NCBI GenBank assembly: GCA_937900605.1
Contig: CALCDK010000113.1
Span: 1-35,704 of the forward strand
Direction of reading: 5' to 3'
DNA: 35,704 nt
Source: an uncultured Olsenella sp.
Lineage (GTDB): Bacteria > Actinomycetota > Coriobacteriia > Coriobacteriales > Atopobiaceae
Positions 18,192 to 25,810 of the stretch are shown here, in pieces. Within the stretch, counting starts at the first letter, position 1. Each line of letters opens with the position of its first letter. The translations under genes and the position numbers were made by a program. Below the pieces are notes generated by a model. The model saw only the letters and a list, made by a program, of their open reading frames with translations, was not told the DNA's origin and did not search any database.

Positions 18192-19160
18192 CTAGCCCCG
18201 CCTCTGCGCGGCGTCGACGGCGTATTCGACGAAGCGCGTGCACAGCTCGGGGAACGAGATGCCGCCGTGGCGGGCGGAGTCGGGCAGCAGGCTCTCGGCG
18301 GTCATACCGGGGATGGTGTTGGTCTCCAGGATGACGGGCTCGCCGTCGGCGGTGACGATGAAGTCGCTGCGGGAGCAGCCCGAGCAGCCCAGGGCGAGGT
18401 GGGCGAGGACGGCGCGCTGCTGGGCCTTGGCGTAGACGCCGGTGTCCAGGCGCGCGGGGATGACGTGGTGCATGGCGGAGGGCTCGTACTTGACCGTGGC
18501 GTCGTAGAAGTCCGCACCGGTCACGATCTCGACGACGGGCAGCGGCGTGGGGTCGTCGTTGCCGATGACGGGGACGGTGATCTCGGTGCCCTCGACGCAC
18601 TCCTCGACGAGGACGCGGCCGCCACCGGTGCTGGCCAGGGCGATGGCGTCGTTGATCCTCGCGCGATCGGCCACGCGGGTGATGCCGAAGCTCGAGCCGT
18701 TGCAGGCGGGCTTCACGAACATCGGGAGGCCCAGGTCGGCGACGAGGGCGTCGATGGCGGCGGGCTCCAGGACCGTGCCGGCGGGCAGGTCCGCGCCGCG
18801 AGGGGTGCGGATGCCCACGGAGTCGTAGACGGCCTTGGCCAGCTCCTTCTCGGACGACACCGCCGACGCCGAGACGCCGGAGAAAGTGTACGGGATATGG
18901 AGCACCTCGAGCATGCCCTGGATGCAGCCGTCCTCGCCGTAGCGGCCGTGCAGGGCGAGAAACGCCACGTCATAGCCACCGCGGGCAAGGCTCAGGGCGA
19001 AGTCGTCCTGGGCGAGGTCGAGCAGGTCCACGTTGGGGAAGCCCGCCTCGAGGAGGGCGTCGCGGCACTGCGTGCCGGACTGCAGGGAGATGTCCCTCTC
19101 GTCCGACCAACCTCCCGCGACCACCGCTACGTGCAGGGACTTCAGCTCTTCTCTGTTCAT
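18192..19160 (-). CDS. ddl: D-alanine-D-alanine ligase
   Basis: 322 residues in the ATP-grasp fold. It joins two D-Ala for peptidoglycan precursor synthesis. Family signatures are present: ALHGRYGEDGCIQGMLE near residue 70, VKPACNGSSFGI (ATP-binding lysine and Ser loop), and ETNTIPGMTAESLLP near the C-terminus (Mg-binding Glu and Asn). The residue preceding CIQGMLE (DG) and the overall form indicate a D-Ala ligase rather than a D-lactate type, but the specificity loop was not modelled. I chose ATG 19160 because GGAGG lies six bases upstream; a GTG one codon earlier is less likely. It is the first gene of a unit with the DinG-like gene and is divergent from rlmN. Confidence 0.96.
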   Translation of the reverse strand: MNREELKSLHVAVVAGGWSDERDISLQSGTQCRDALLEAGFPNVDLLDLAQDDFALSLARGGYDVAFLALHGRYGEDGCIQGMLEVLHIPYTFSGVSASAVSSEKELAKAVYDSVGIRTPRGADLPAGTVLEPAAIDALVADLGLPMFVKPACNGSSFGITRVADRARINDAIALASTGGGRVLVEECVEGTEITVPVIGNDDPTPLPVVEIVTGADFYDATVKYEPSAMHHVIPARLDTGVYAKAQQRAVLAHLALGCSGCSRSDFIVTADGEPVILETNTIPGMTAESLLPDSARHGGISFPELCTRFVEYAVDAAQRRG

Positions 19161-19276
19161 CACGATCCTCCGCCGGACGGCGCGCGTACGCTAGACTTGG
19201 CTACATATGAAGACAGGTTCGAGGATACTCCATCCCGTCGCAACCTACCCACCCCCCTCGCAGATGAGAGGTCACC

Positions 19277-20335
19277 ATGCAGCAGGAAACCACCCAGAAC
19301 GGCGAGGCCATCCGCGACCTCCACACGCTCAGCCACTCGGAGCTCGTCGAGCTCATGGAGAAGCTCGGCCAGCCCAAGTTCCGCGTCAAGCAGATCGAGG
19401 ACTGGGTCTGGTCCAAGAACGCGCAGTCCCTCGACGAGATGACCAACCTCTCCAAGGCGCTGCGAGAGGAGCTGTCCCACTACGTCACCCTGGGCGGCGT
19501 CACCGAGGCCGCGCGCCAGGTGAGCGTCGACGGCAGCCGCAAGTACCTGCTGCGCTACCCCGACGGCACCTGCGTCGAGTGCGTCGGCATGCCGTCGCGC
19601 GGCAAGCTCGCGGTGTGCGCGTCCACGCAGGCCGGCTGCGCCATGGGCTGCGCCTTCTGCGCCACCGGTGCCGCGGGCCTCACCCGCTCCCTGAGCGCGT
19701 CTGAGATCTACGAGCAGGTCATGCACGTGCGCGACGACTTCAACACGCGCGTCACGAGCGTCGTGCTCATGGGCCAGGGTGAGCCGTTCATGAACTATGA
19801 CGCCACCCTCGCCGCGCTGCGCAAGCTCAACTCCCCCAACGGCGCCGGAATCGGCGCGAGGCACCTCACCGTCTCGACGTGCGGCGTCATCCCGCAGATC
19901 ATGCGCTTCGCCAACGAACCCGAGCAGTTCACGCTCGCAATCTCGCTGCACTCCGCCGTCCAGCGCACGAGGAACGCGCTCATGCCGGGCGTGAAGAAGT
20001 ACTCGCTGCTCAACCTGCACAACGTCATGGGCGAGTACGTGACCAAGACCGGCCGCAGGCCCACGTACGAGTACGCGCTCATCGGCGGCGTCAACGACAC
20101 CGACACCGAGATGCAGGCGCTGTGCGACTTCTGCGCGGGCACCCTGGCGCACGTGAACCTCATCCAGCTCAACGAGGTGCCCGGGTCCAAGTTCAAGCCC
20201 TCGACCGACCTGCGCGCCAACGACTTCGTCCGCGCGCTCACGAGCGTCGGCGTCGAGACGACCATCCGCAATTCCCGCGGCTCTGACATCGACGCCGCCT
20301 GCGGCCAGCTCAAGCAGCGCCTGGGCAAGGAGTAG
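19277..20335 (+). CDS. rlmN: Dual-specificity 23S rRNA/tRNA adenine-C2 methyltransferase RlmN
   Basis: 352 residues, radical-SAM. It methylates C2 of A2503 in 23S rRNA and A37 of certain tRNAs. The cluster-binding CxxxCxxC is GCAMGCAFCATGAAG (Cys121, Cys125, Cys128). The methyl-carrying Cys342 sits in RGSDIDAACGQL near the end. Other family marks are GQGEPFMNYD, SLHSA and LIGGVND. The usual N-terminal accessory domain (KFRVKQIEDWVW) is present. The presence of LIGGVND and the overall form favour RlmN over the resistance enzyme Cfr. The start ATG 19277 has a GAGAGG site. The gene is alone on its strand and is followed by a strong terminator. Confidence 0.97.
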   Translation: MQQETTQNGEAIRDLHTLSHSELVELMEKLGQPKFRVKQIEDWVWSKNAQSLDEMTNLSKALREELSHYVTLGGVTEAARQVSVDGSRKYLLRYPDGTCVECVGMPSRGKLAVCASTQAGCAMGCAFCATGAAGLTRSLSASEIYEQVMHVRDDFNTRVTSVVLMGQGEPFMNYDATLAALRKLNSPNGAGIGARHLTVSTCGVIPQIMRFANEPEQFTLAISLHSAVQRTRNALMPGVKKYSLLNLHNVMGEYVTKTGRRPTYEYALIGGVNDTDTEMQALCDFCAGTLAHVNLIQLNEVPGSKFKPSTDLRANDFVRALTSVGVETTIRNSRGSDIDAACGQLKQRLGKE

Positions 20336-20475
20336 CTGGGGTCGAGGGTCGTCTGGCCGAACAGCGGCGAGAAGCGCGGCCGGCGTCGGCGAGGCCCACC
20401 CGGCCAGTGGCGGGCATCCCGACCAGAAGCGGGCAACCCAGCCAGCGGCGAGAAGCACCATCCGTCTGCGGACGT

Positions 20476-20508
20476 GACGAGGGGAGAGGACCATCCTCTC
20501 CCCTCGTC
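20476..20508 (+). terminator. rlmN terminator
   Basis: Perfect 15-bp stem GACGAGGGGAGAGGA / TCCTCTCCCCTCGTC with a three-base loop, followed by TTAT, 140 bases past the rlmN stop. Confidence 0.75.
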
Positions 20509-20808
20509 TTATGTGGCGGCACCGTATGGCTATGGCGGCATCGCCCCACGGACCCCGGGCCATCAGCGAAGTCGAGACCTCATGTTTCACGTGAATCAGA
20601 CCTACAGTACACGTGTTCGTATTGTGATTTAAGACCCTACGTGTGCGATGCCGTCTGCAGCTCGTCATCAGACTCAACCTCACACGGCATGGCAACGCTC
20701 GGTCAAGCTAACACGCATCCGCGCCCTCCCCACACCTTCCCCACGCCCTAACAGTCGTGGCTTCAGAGGGGGCTCCAACCAAAGCGCGCTTTACCCTAGC
20801 CACACGAC
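20509..20808. other. Gene-free stretch between rlmN and the par operon
   Basis: About 300 bases with no credible gene. It contains a parS site at 20583-20598. Chance frames on the plus strand are short and lack family features. Confidence 0.55.
20583..20598. other. parS site (ParB-binding), downstream of par operon
   Basis: TGTTTCACGTGAATCA differs from the parS consensus TGTTTCACGTGAAACA at one base. Confidence 0.75.
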
Positions 20809-20841
20809 GACGCCCCCGGTGCCCATGACTCCGGGGGCGTC
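20809..20841. terminator. Hairpin ending the par operon
   Basis: 11-bp perfect stem GACGCCCCCGG / CCGGGGGCGTC with an 11-base loop, 22 bases past the stop of the small membrane-protein gene. There is no T-tract. Confidence 0.55.
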
Positions 20842-20863
20842 GCTTCGGGTTCAATCTTTCAGG

Positions 20864-21118
20864 CTAGTAGCCAAGGTTTGCCCACTGCTCGGCAGTACGT
20901 TGACGATTTAATGCAGCCTCTTGCTTGTGATCAGATGTGTCTCCTGACGAAACCACTCGGAGCACCTGTGAAACTCCCTGTTCAACCGTACGCGCACACC
21001 TCTCCACAGATTCCTTCGCGGTATCGTTGACAAGAATCTTGTATCCCAGAACAGCGCACCCAGTTGCAATTAGACCAAGAACCACAAGGCCCTTCACTGG
21101 CTTCTTCACTCTGACCAC
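20864..21118 (-). CDS. Small single-pass membrane protein in the parAB operon
   Basis: 84 residues. A basic start (VRVKKPVK) is followed by one hydrophobic helix (residues ~10-27, LVVLGLIATGCAVLGYKI) and a polar tail of ~55 residues with regular charged heptads (AKESVERCARTVEQGVSQVL), possibly helical or coiled. It starts at GTG 21118, or GTG 21109, inside the end of parB (13-base overlap at most), so it is probably co-translated. No family is recognised. The linkage to parAB suggests a membrane-anchored partner of origin segregation, but only position supports that. The single Cys in the helix may be a lipobox-like chance match. Confidence 0.7.
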   Translation of the reverse strand: MVRVKKPVKGLVVLGLIATGCAVLGYKILVNDTAKESVERCARTVEQGVSQVLRVVSSGDTSDHKQEAALNRQRTAEQWANLGY

Positions 21119-21978
21119 GTTCCAGGTCCGGCAAGGAGGTCAACAATCTGACCAAGCTGAGACTCATCAGAGAACTCGATCTCCAGCTTGTTCTTGCCGC
21201 GCACGTTCTTGACCTTCACGTTCGTTTCAAGCGCCAGCTTGAGCTGACGAGCTGCACGCTTGAAGTACTGGGGCGTAGGCACACGACGCGGTCGCTCGAC
21301 GTTGTTGTCGACAGAAAACAGTGGAGCAAGGCTTTCTGTCTGACGCACCGACAAGTGCTCGGCAACAACCTTCTGAGCGAGCTTGATTCTTCCCTCGTCC
21401 GTCGGCACGGCGAGGATGGCGCGAGCATGGCCCGCACAGAGCTTGCCGTCCTCGACCAGCTCTTGGACCTCGTCAGGCAGATCAAGGAGCCTCAGGGTGT
21501 TCGTGATCGAAGAGCGAGACTTCGAGAGCATCTTGGCCAACTGCTCCTGGGTCAGCTCCTTCTCGTCGAGAAGCTGACGGTAGCCGCGCGCTTCCTCGAG
21601 GGGCGTCAGATCCGAGCGCTGGAGGTTCTCGATAAGGGCAAGCTTGAAGACATCCTCGTCGGAGATCTCCCTCACGACAACGGGAACCTCATCCAGCCCG
21701 GCGAGCTTGGCGGCCTGATAGCGCCTCTCGCCTGCGACGATCTCATACGTCGTGCCAACCTTGCGAACAAGAATCGGCTGGAGGATGCCGTTCTGCTTAA
21801 TGGAGTCAGAGAGCTCGCAAAGCTCGTCCGGCGAGAAGGTCTTACGAGGCTGTCCAGGGTTCGGCTGAATCTTGTCGATAGGAACAGTTGTATCTGTTTC
21901 CCTCATGCCAGCAGTCTCAGCATCTGCCTCACCGACGAGAAGACCAAGACCCTTTCCGAGGCCAGACTTCTTAGCCAC
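21106..21978 (-). CDS. parB: Chromosome-partitioning protein ParB (Spo0J)
   Basis: 290 residues. It binds parS, spreads as a CTP-dependent clamp and loads condensin near the origin. The N-terminus KKSGLGKGLGLL is the ParA-contact motif. The CTPase domain carries GERRYQAAKLAG and ALIENLQRSDLTPLEEARGY. The central helix-turn-helix (LTQEQLAKMLSKSRSSITNTLRLL) recognises parS. A C-terminal dimer region follows. The start is GTG 21978, with AAGGAGGTG ten bases upstream, overlapping the parA stop by eight bases. The window has at least five near-perfect target sites for this protein. Confidence 0.97.
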   Translation of the reverse strand: MAKKSGLGKGLGLLVGEADAETAGMRETDTTVPIDKIQPNPGQPRKTFSPDELCELSDSIKQNGILQPILVRKVGTTYEIVAGERRYQAAKLAGLDEVPVVVREISDEDVFKLALIENLQRSDLTPLEEARGYRQLLDEKELTQEQLAKMLSKSRSSITNTLRLLDLPDEVQELVEDGKLCAGHARAILAVPTDEGRIKLAQKVVAEHLSVRQTESLAPLFSVDNNVERPRRVPTPQYFKRAARQLKLALETNVKVKNVRGKNKLEIEFSDESQLGQIVDLLAGPGTWSE

Positions 21979-22771
21979 GCTTCACCACCTCCTTCGCGAG
22001 CTGTGCGTAGGCGACAGCGCCCTTGCTGAGCTTCGCGTAGGACGTAACGGGCATACCGTGACTCGGCGCCTCAGAGACCTTGACGTTACGCGGGATGATG
22101 GTCTTGAACATCTTCTCGCCAAAGAAGCCGGCGACCTCGTCAACGACCTGCTTGGAAAGCGTCGTGCGGCTGTCGAACATGGTCATGACGACACCAAAGA
22201 TATCGAGCTCGGGGTTCATCCTCTTCTTGACCATCTGCATGGACTCCAGCAGCTTGGCCACGCCCTCGAGCGCGTAGTACTCGCACTGAATCGGAATCAG
22301 AAGCGAGTTGGCAGCAGTCAGTGCATTGATGGTGAGAAGGCCAAGCGACGGGGGACAGTCGATGAAGATGTAGTCGAACTCGTCCTTGACCTGGGAGACG
22401 GCCTCCTTGAGAACGGATTCGCGCGCCATCGTGGAAACCAGCTCAATCTCAGCGGTCGCAAGTTGGATAGTGGCGGGAATCAAGAAGACCTTCGGCTCAA
22501 GAGTCTCATGAATCGCCTGATCAACAGGATAGTCGTGAAGGATGACATCGTAGATGTCATGCTCGAGCTCTTCCTTCTCGATACCATAGCCACTCGTAGA
22601 GTTTCCCTGCGGGTCGAAATCGATAATGAGGACCTTCTTGCCGAGCTCACCGAGCGCGGCGGACAGGTTGATGACGGTTGTGGACTTGCCAACACCGCCC
22701 TTCTGGTTGATGCAGGCAACAACCTTCGGAGTTCGATCGGGGAGACCCCTCTTTACATCCAAGTAGCTCAA
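21971..22771 (-). CDS. parA: Chromosome-partitioning ATPase ParA (Soj)
   Basis: A deviant Walker-A ATPase that moves ParB-parS complexes. Motifs: CINQKGGVGKST (Walker A), VLIIDFDPQGNST (A'), FIDCPPSLG (Walker B). The open frame reaches TTG 22807, but that codon overlaps the promoter -10 (TATAGT). I therefore prefer TTG 22771, which has GGATGGAG five to six bases upstream and gives 266 residues beginning SYLDVKRGLPDRTPK. A further TTG at 22762 is possible. It is the first gene of parA-parB-small membrane protein, with overlapping reading frames. A parS site lies just upstream of the -10, so ParB may repress its own operon. Confidence 0.93.
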   Translation of the reverse strand: MSYLDVKRGLPDRTPKVVACINQKGGVGKSTTVINLSAALGELGKKVLIIDFDPQGNSTSGYGIEKEELEHDIYDVILHDYPVDQAIHETLEPKVFLIPATIQLATAEIELVSTMARESVLKEAVSQVKDEFDYIFIDCPPSLGLLTINALTAANSLLIPIQCEYYALEGVAKLLESMQMVKKRMNPELDIFGVVMTMFDSRTTLSKQVVDEVAGFFGEKMFKTIIPRNVKVSEAPSHGMPVTSYAKLSKGAVAYAQLAKEVVKRG

Positions 22772-22806
22772 TGCAACTCCATCCAACGGCTCTACTGTCT
22801 TGTCCA

Positions 22807-22812
22807 ACTATA
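22807..22812 (-). promoter_or_regulatory. Candidate parA -10 element with adjacent parS
   Basis: TATAGT on the minus strand. The parS at 22819-22834 fills the space where spacer and -35 would be, so ParB binding would block RNA polymerase. The -35 is poor. Confidence 0.4.
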
Positions 22813-22818
22813 CGTGAT

Positions 22819-22834
22819 TGTTTCACGTGAAACT
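22819..22834. other. parS site at the parA promoter
   Basis: TGTTTCACGTGAAACT, one mismatch to the 16-base parS palindrome. Confidence 0.85.
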
Positions 22835-22998
22835 GTGCCTCGAGCGCGAGTACATTAGGAAACACCCACAGCTAACGAACAGTCTTCTGCCGAACGCAAA
22901 CGTACATACGGATACCGTGCTGATTAGCAACGCATTCACGCACGACAACAAACGCATAGCCCCGACCATGGCTCGCAAATCATGCAAGCAGCGACTCG

Positions 22999-23014
22999 CG
23001 TTTCACGTGAAACA
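22999..23014. other. parS site
   Basis: CGTTTCACGTGAAACA, one mismatch to consensus. Confidence 0.85.
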
Positions 23015-23076
23015 ACAGACATGGCACAGCACATGTCGAGATTCACGCGAACCGGCTGCAGAGCAACGATGTCGCA

Positions 23077-23092
23077 TGTTTCACGTGAAACT
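23077..23092. other. parS site
   Basis: TGTTTCACGTGAAACT, one mismatch to consensus, 78 bases from the previous site. Confidence 0.85.
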
Positions 23093-23728
23093 ATGCTGCC
23101 TGCTCCATGCACAATTGCCCACTCAAATCCGTTTTAGCAACCCACTCAATCGAACGCCGAAGTCACATGCTCAAACATAAGTGGCTCCCTAAGTGGCTGA
23201 CGAGATTGAAAGTCGGTGACCACTCACGAACGAGGACGTCGCTGAGTGCCATATACAACGACCACACAGTCCATTTCGAGAAAGCCTTGACCTATACATA
23301 TCGGTTGCCTGTCGCACTCCATATCGTAAGTTCGTTCCTCCATGAACAGAAGAGGCGATTCGGAACAGCAGTCCATGCGCTGAGCAGAGTTTACGCTGAT
23401 AAGTAGTCCGCACTGATGCATGAGAATGCCGTACTGTACCCCAGGACTCACTGCCGCCCTATTCTAAGTTAAATTATCACCGAGCAAGCTTCAGCGGGTC
23501 ATCACCTGCAAGTCGTATGGCTACCCTAAACCCTATCAAGGAAACCAAAGCGTCTGCGATAGAACCGCCGACAAGAGACTCTCAATACCACACACGTTAA
23601 ATACGAGCTCTCAAGTTGCACCGACACGCAAAGAGCAGGTGTCCACTCGAACTGCCGCAGCCGTAATTCGCTGCGCCAATCCAGACGCAAGCTCGCTCGC
23701 GAGACAAACACTTCGTCTTTAGCACGAT

Positions 23729-23744
23729 AGTTCCAAGTGAAACA
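23729..23744. other. Degenerate parS-like site
   Basis: AGTTCCAAGTGAAACA keeps the right half, but the CACGTG core is broken. There are three mismatches, so it is probably a decayed site. Confidence 0.35.
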
Positions 23745-23841
23745 ACGGAGTGCAAACGCAGACATGTAATCATCGACTGAATGCCGGATGGCGGACCTAA
23801 AACAGATTCAAACCCATCTAGTGCATGACCTGAATGACTCG

Positions 23842-23857
23842 TGTTTCACGTGAAACG
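23842..23857. other. parS site
   Basis: TGTTTCACGTGAAACG, one mismatch to consensus. Confidence 0.85.
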
Positions 23858-24238
23858 CCATAAGATGGGAGTATTGACACAGAAAAGTAAGGGGGTGAAG
23901 TCACAACACACAGGTCGACCATTAAGAGCGAAGCTGAGAAAAGGTCTGCCAAACGCATCTACCGTGAGAAGACATTGACAGCCAGCACTGAAAATGCGTC
24001 GCAAGAACAATGGTAGCAAGATAACAGATGGTCGTGAAGACCACAGCTAACCAATCGCAGGCAACGACAGAGAAATTGACCTCACCAGATACAGTCTAAC
24101 GCGCTAAAACAGGATACCCTTAGTATATAGACCGAGAACAGCAAAGTGGGTCTTATATGGGCTCTCAGTGCTTTGTATGAGACTCAGACATCAACAACGG
24201 CCACTTATGCAGCATTTGCTCTAATCGCGATGAGAAAG

Positions 24239-24279
24239 GACAAGGTCCCTCCCCGTCGAGGACAGGGAGGGACCTTGTC
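24239..24279 (-). terminator. Terminator after rsmG
   Basis: Perfect 15-bp stem GACAAGGTCCCTCCC / GGGAGGGACCTTGTC with an 11-base loop, followed on the minus strand by CTTTCTC. It begins 45 bases past the rsmG stop. Confidence 0.8.
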
Positions 24280-24323
24280 AGAGATGTACAGAGCACGATG
24301 GTCGAAGAGAAACGAAGAGGAGG

Positions 24324-25046
24324 CTACTCCCCAAGCGGCCGGTGCTTGGCAGTCCCGGCTTTACGAGGAAGCTTGATCCTAGCGTTGCCGGTCTTCTCGA
24401 ACACCAAAATAGTGCGGTGACCAAGACCCCGTGGAAGCTCGAATGCGAACTGGGTAGGAGACGAGAACCCGCAAATCTCAGCTGCACGACAGGCATTACC
24501 CAGTTCGACTTCCCCGACGTTGGCCTTCTCAAGAACGAGAAGACCGCCCTTGCGAAGAAGGGGGCTCGCGTACTCAAGGAGCACGTTCGACTGAGCAACC
24601 GCACGAGCAGCGACCATGTCCTGACAACCGAGGTGAGTCTTTGGAAGATCCTCAACCCTGGTGTGAAGTGCCTGGAGACCCTCAAGGCCAAGGGCTCCAA
24701 TGAACTCGTTAACGGCGGCAACCTTCTTGCCAACCGAATCGAGGAGCAAACCAGAGGCTCCGGTCATGATGCCCAGAGGAATGCCTGGGAACCCAGCACC
24801 AGTTCCAATGTCACAGAAGCGCTTGGGGGCAAGCTCCGTGACGGGCGCGCAGGCAAGGGGGAGCAAGGAGTCAACCACATGACGGGTGACGCCATCCTCC
24901 GGGTCGGTGATACGAGTCAGATTGACAGCCTTGTTCTTCTCGATGACCAGAGAAAGGTGGCAGACGAGAAGCTCGGCCGCGTCTTCGGAGCAGGGAATGC
25001 CATAAGAGCCAAGTTCGGTGATGACCTGGACGTCGAGCTTATCCAT
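24324..25046 (-). CDS. rsmG: 16S rRNA (guanine-527-N7)-methyltransferase
   Basis: 240 residues (GidB). It methylates G527 of 16S rRNA using SAM. The SAM-binding loop is FCDIGTGAGFPGIPLGI near residue 80. VEDLPK and DMVAARAVAQ follow, and the RKGGLLVLEK strand completes the Rossmann fold. I place the start at ATG 25046, where AAGGGA lies nine bases upstream; the open frame to TTG 25070 adds eight residues and is less likely. It lies in the usual origin cluster between jag and parA, but a strong terminator stands between jag and rsmG, so rsmG probably has its own promoter in the short gap. Confidence 0.95.
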   Translation of the reverse strand: MDKLDVQVITELGSYGIPCSEDAAELLVCHLSLVIEKNKAVNLTRITDPEDGVTRHVVDSLLPLACAPVTELAPKRFCDIGTGAGFPGIPLGIMTGASGLLLDSVGKKVAAVNEFIGALGLEGLQALHTRVEDLPKTHLGCQDMVAARAVAQSNVLLEYASPLLRKGGLLVLEKANVGEVELGNACRAAEICGFSSPTQFAFELPRGLGHRTILVFEKTGNARIKLPRKAGTAKHRPLGE

Positions 25047-25099
25047 GGATACCGGTCCCTTCGGTGACAAAAGATTGCGACACGTGGATTCTTGTCAGT

Positions 25100-25127
25100 A
25101 AAAAAGGAGGGCACCGAAGCGCCCTCC
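25100..25127 (-). terminator. Intrinsic terminator between jag and rsmG
   Basis: GGAGGGC / GCCCTCC stem with an 8-base loop (GCTTCGGT) followed by TTTTTTA on the minus strand, 53 bases past the jag stop. It would end the rpmH-to-jag transcript. Confidence 0.85.
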
Positions 25128-25180
25128 CAAGTCTACCGGATTGTCGCCACTGCAACGCAGCAGCTAGGGCACGAGAAGCC

Positions 25181-25735
25181 CTAGTCGGCCACGATGACAA
25201 CGCGACGGTCGGGGTCCTCACCCTCGGAGTGAGTGGAAATGCCCTCGAAGTCGACAAGCGCGAGGTGAACCAGCCTTCGCTCGTAGGCATTCATGGGAGA
25301 GAGCGTCGCTTGACCGCCGTTCTTGCGCACGCGCTCGGCAGCAGAAACGGCCATGTCGTGAATCTTCTGCTTGCGACGCGTCTTATAGCCCTCGATGTCG
25401 ACGACCACGGGATAGTAGAACTTGATGTGGCTGCTCAGGAGGGAGGAGAGGACCATCTGGAGGGCGTCGAGCGTACGACCGTGACGGCCGATGAGCACGG
25501 CAAGGTCCCCGCCATTGATGTCCAGAATCAGCTCCCCGTTGTCACCGTCGTACTCGTCGATGGAGGAGTGGGTCTCTCCGAACAGCTCAAGAATGCCCTT
25601 GAGGTAGCCGACGGCAAGGTCGGCGACCTTGTCCATCTCTTCGTCAGTCAGAGCAATGCCGGCCTCGAAGTGCTCGCGAATGCCGGCGAACTCGTCTGCG
25701 CCCTCCTGGGGGCTCACGAGGCTCTCCTCATCCAT
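25181..25735 (-). CDS. jag: KH-R3H RNA-binding protein Jag/KhpB
   Basis: 184 residues. The KH domain has the core LAVLIGRHGRTLDALQMVLS (residues ~78-97), preceded by ELILDINGGD. The C-terminal R3H domain reads NAYERRLVHLALVDFEGIST and EGEDPDRRVVI. The family binds RNA together with KhpA and affects cell division and envelope synthesis in Gram-positives. The N-terminal Jag_N domain of some relatives is absent; instead there is a short acidic helix region. The start ATG 25735 has TAGGAG upstream. It follows yidC by 75 bases, as in many bacteria. Confidence 0.95.
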   Translation of the reverse strand: MDEESLVSPQEGADEFAGIREHFEAGIALTDEEMDKVADLAVGYLKGILELFGETHSSIDEYDGDNGELILDINGGDLAVLIGRHGRTLDALQMVLSSLLSSHIKFYYPVVVDIEGYKTRRKQKIHDMAVSAAERVRKNGGQATLSPMNAYERRLVHLALVDFEGISTHSEGEDPDRRVVIVAD

Positions 25736-25810
25736 GCCAATCTCCTAAAAAATGTGGTCTAAGAGTCAGAACACCAGATAAACACGCGTAACCGCTTGGA
25801 ACAACTATTA

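Larger units (their letters stand above)
22835..24238. other. Gene-free, lower-GC segment between parA and rsmG, rich in parS
   Basis: About 1.4 kb with base composition near 50% GC by eye, against about two thirds elsewhere. Frames of 60-120 codons exist on both strands, but none has a ribosome site with a recognisable product. The longest (plus, 22818-23180) starts inside a parS palindrome. Three near-perfect parS sites and one degenerate one lie within it. I see no tRNA, rRNA or tmRNA, and no clustered DnaA boxes. It may be a centromere-like zone, a relic of lost genes, or hold an unrecognised small RNA. Confidence 0.6.

Noticed and set aside
14715..19442. 1575-codon plus-strand open frame
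   Set aside because: It spans the pafC-like gene end, a terminator, and the antisense of dinG and ddl. Its composition is typical of an antisense frame in GC-rich DNA, and no domain is visible.
23107..23406. 99-codon plus-strand frame in the parS block
   Set aside because: No ribosome site, no recognisable domain, and a similar number of chance frames on the other strand.
22835..24238. Main origin of replication in the parS block
   Set aside because: The composition would suit it, but I found no cluster of DnaA-box-like words there, unlike the three gaps around dnaA.
24146..24376. 76-codon plus-strand frame before rsmG
   Set aside because: It runs through the rsmG terminator hairpin and into the antisense of rsmG. 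No start signal.
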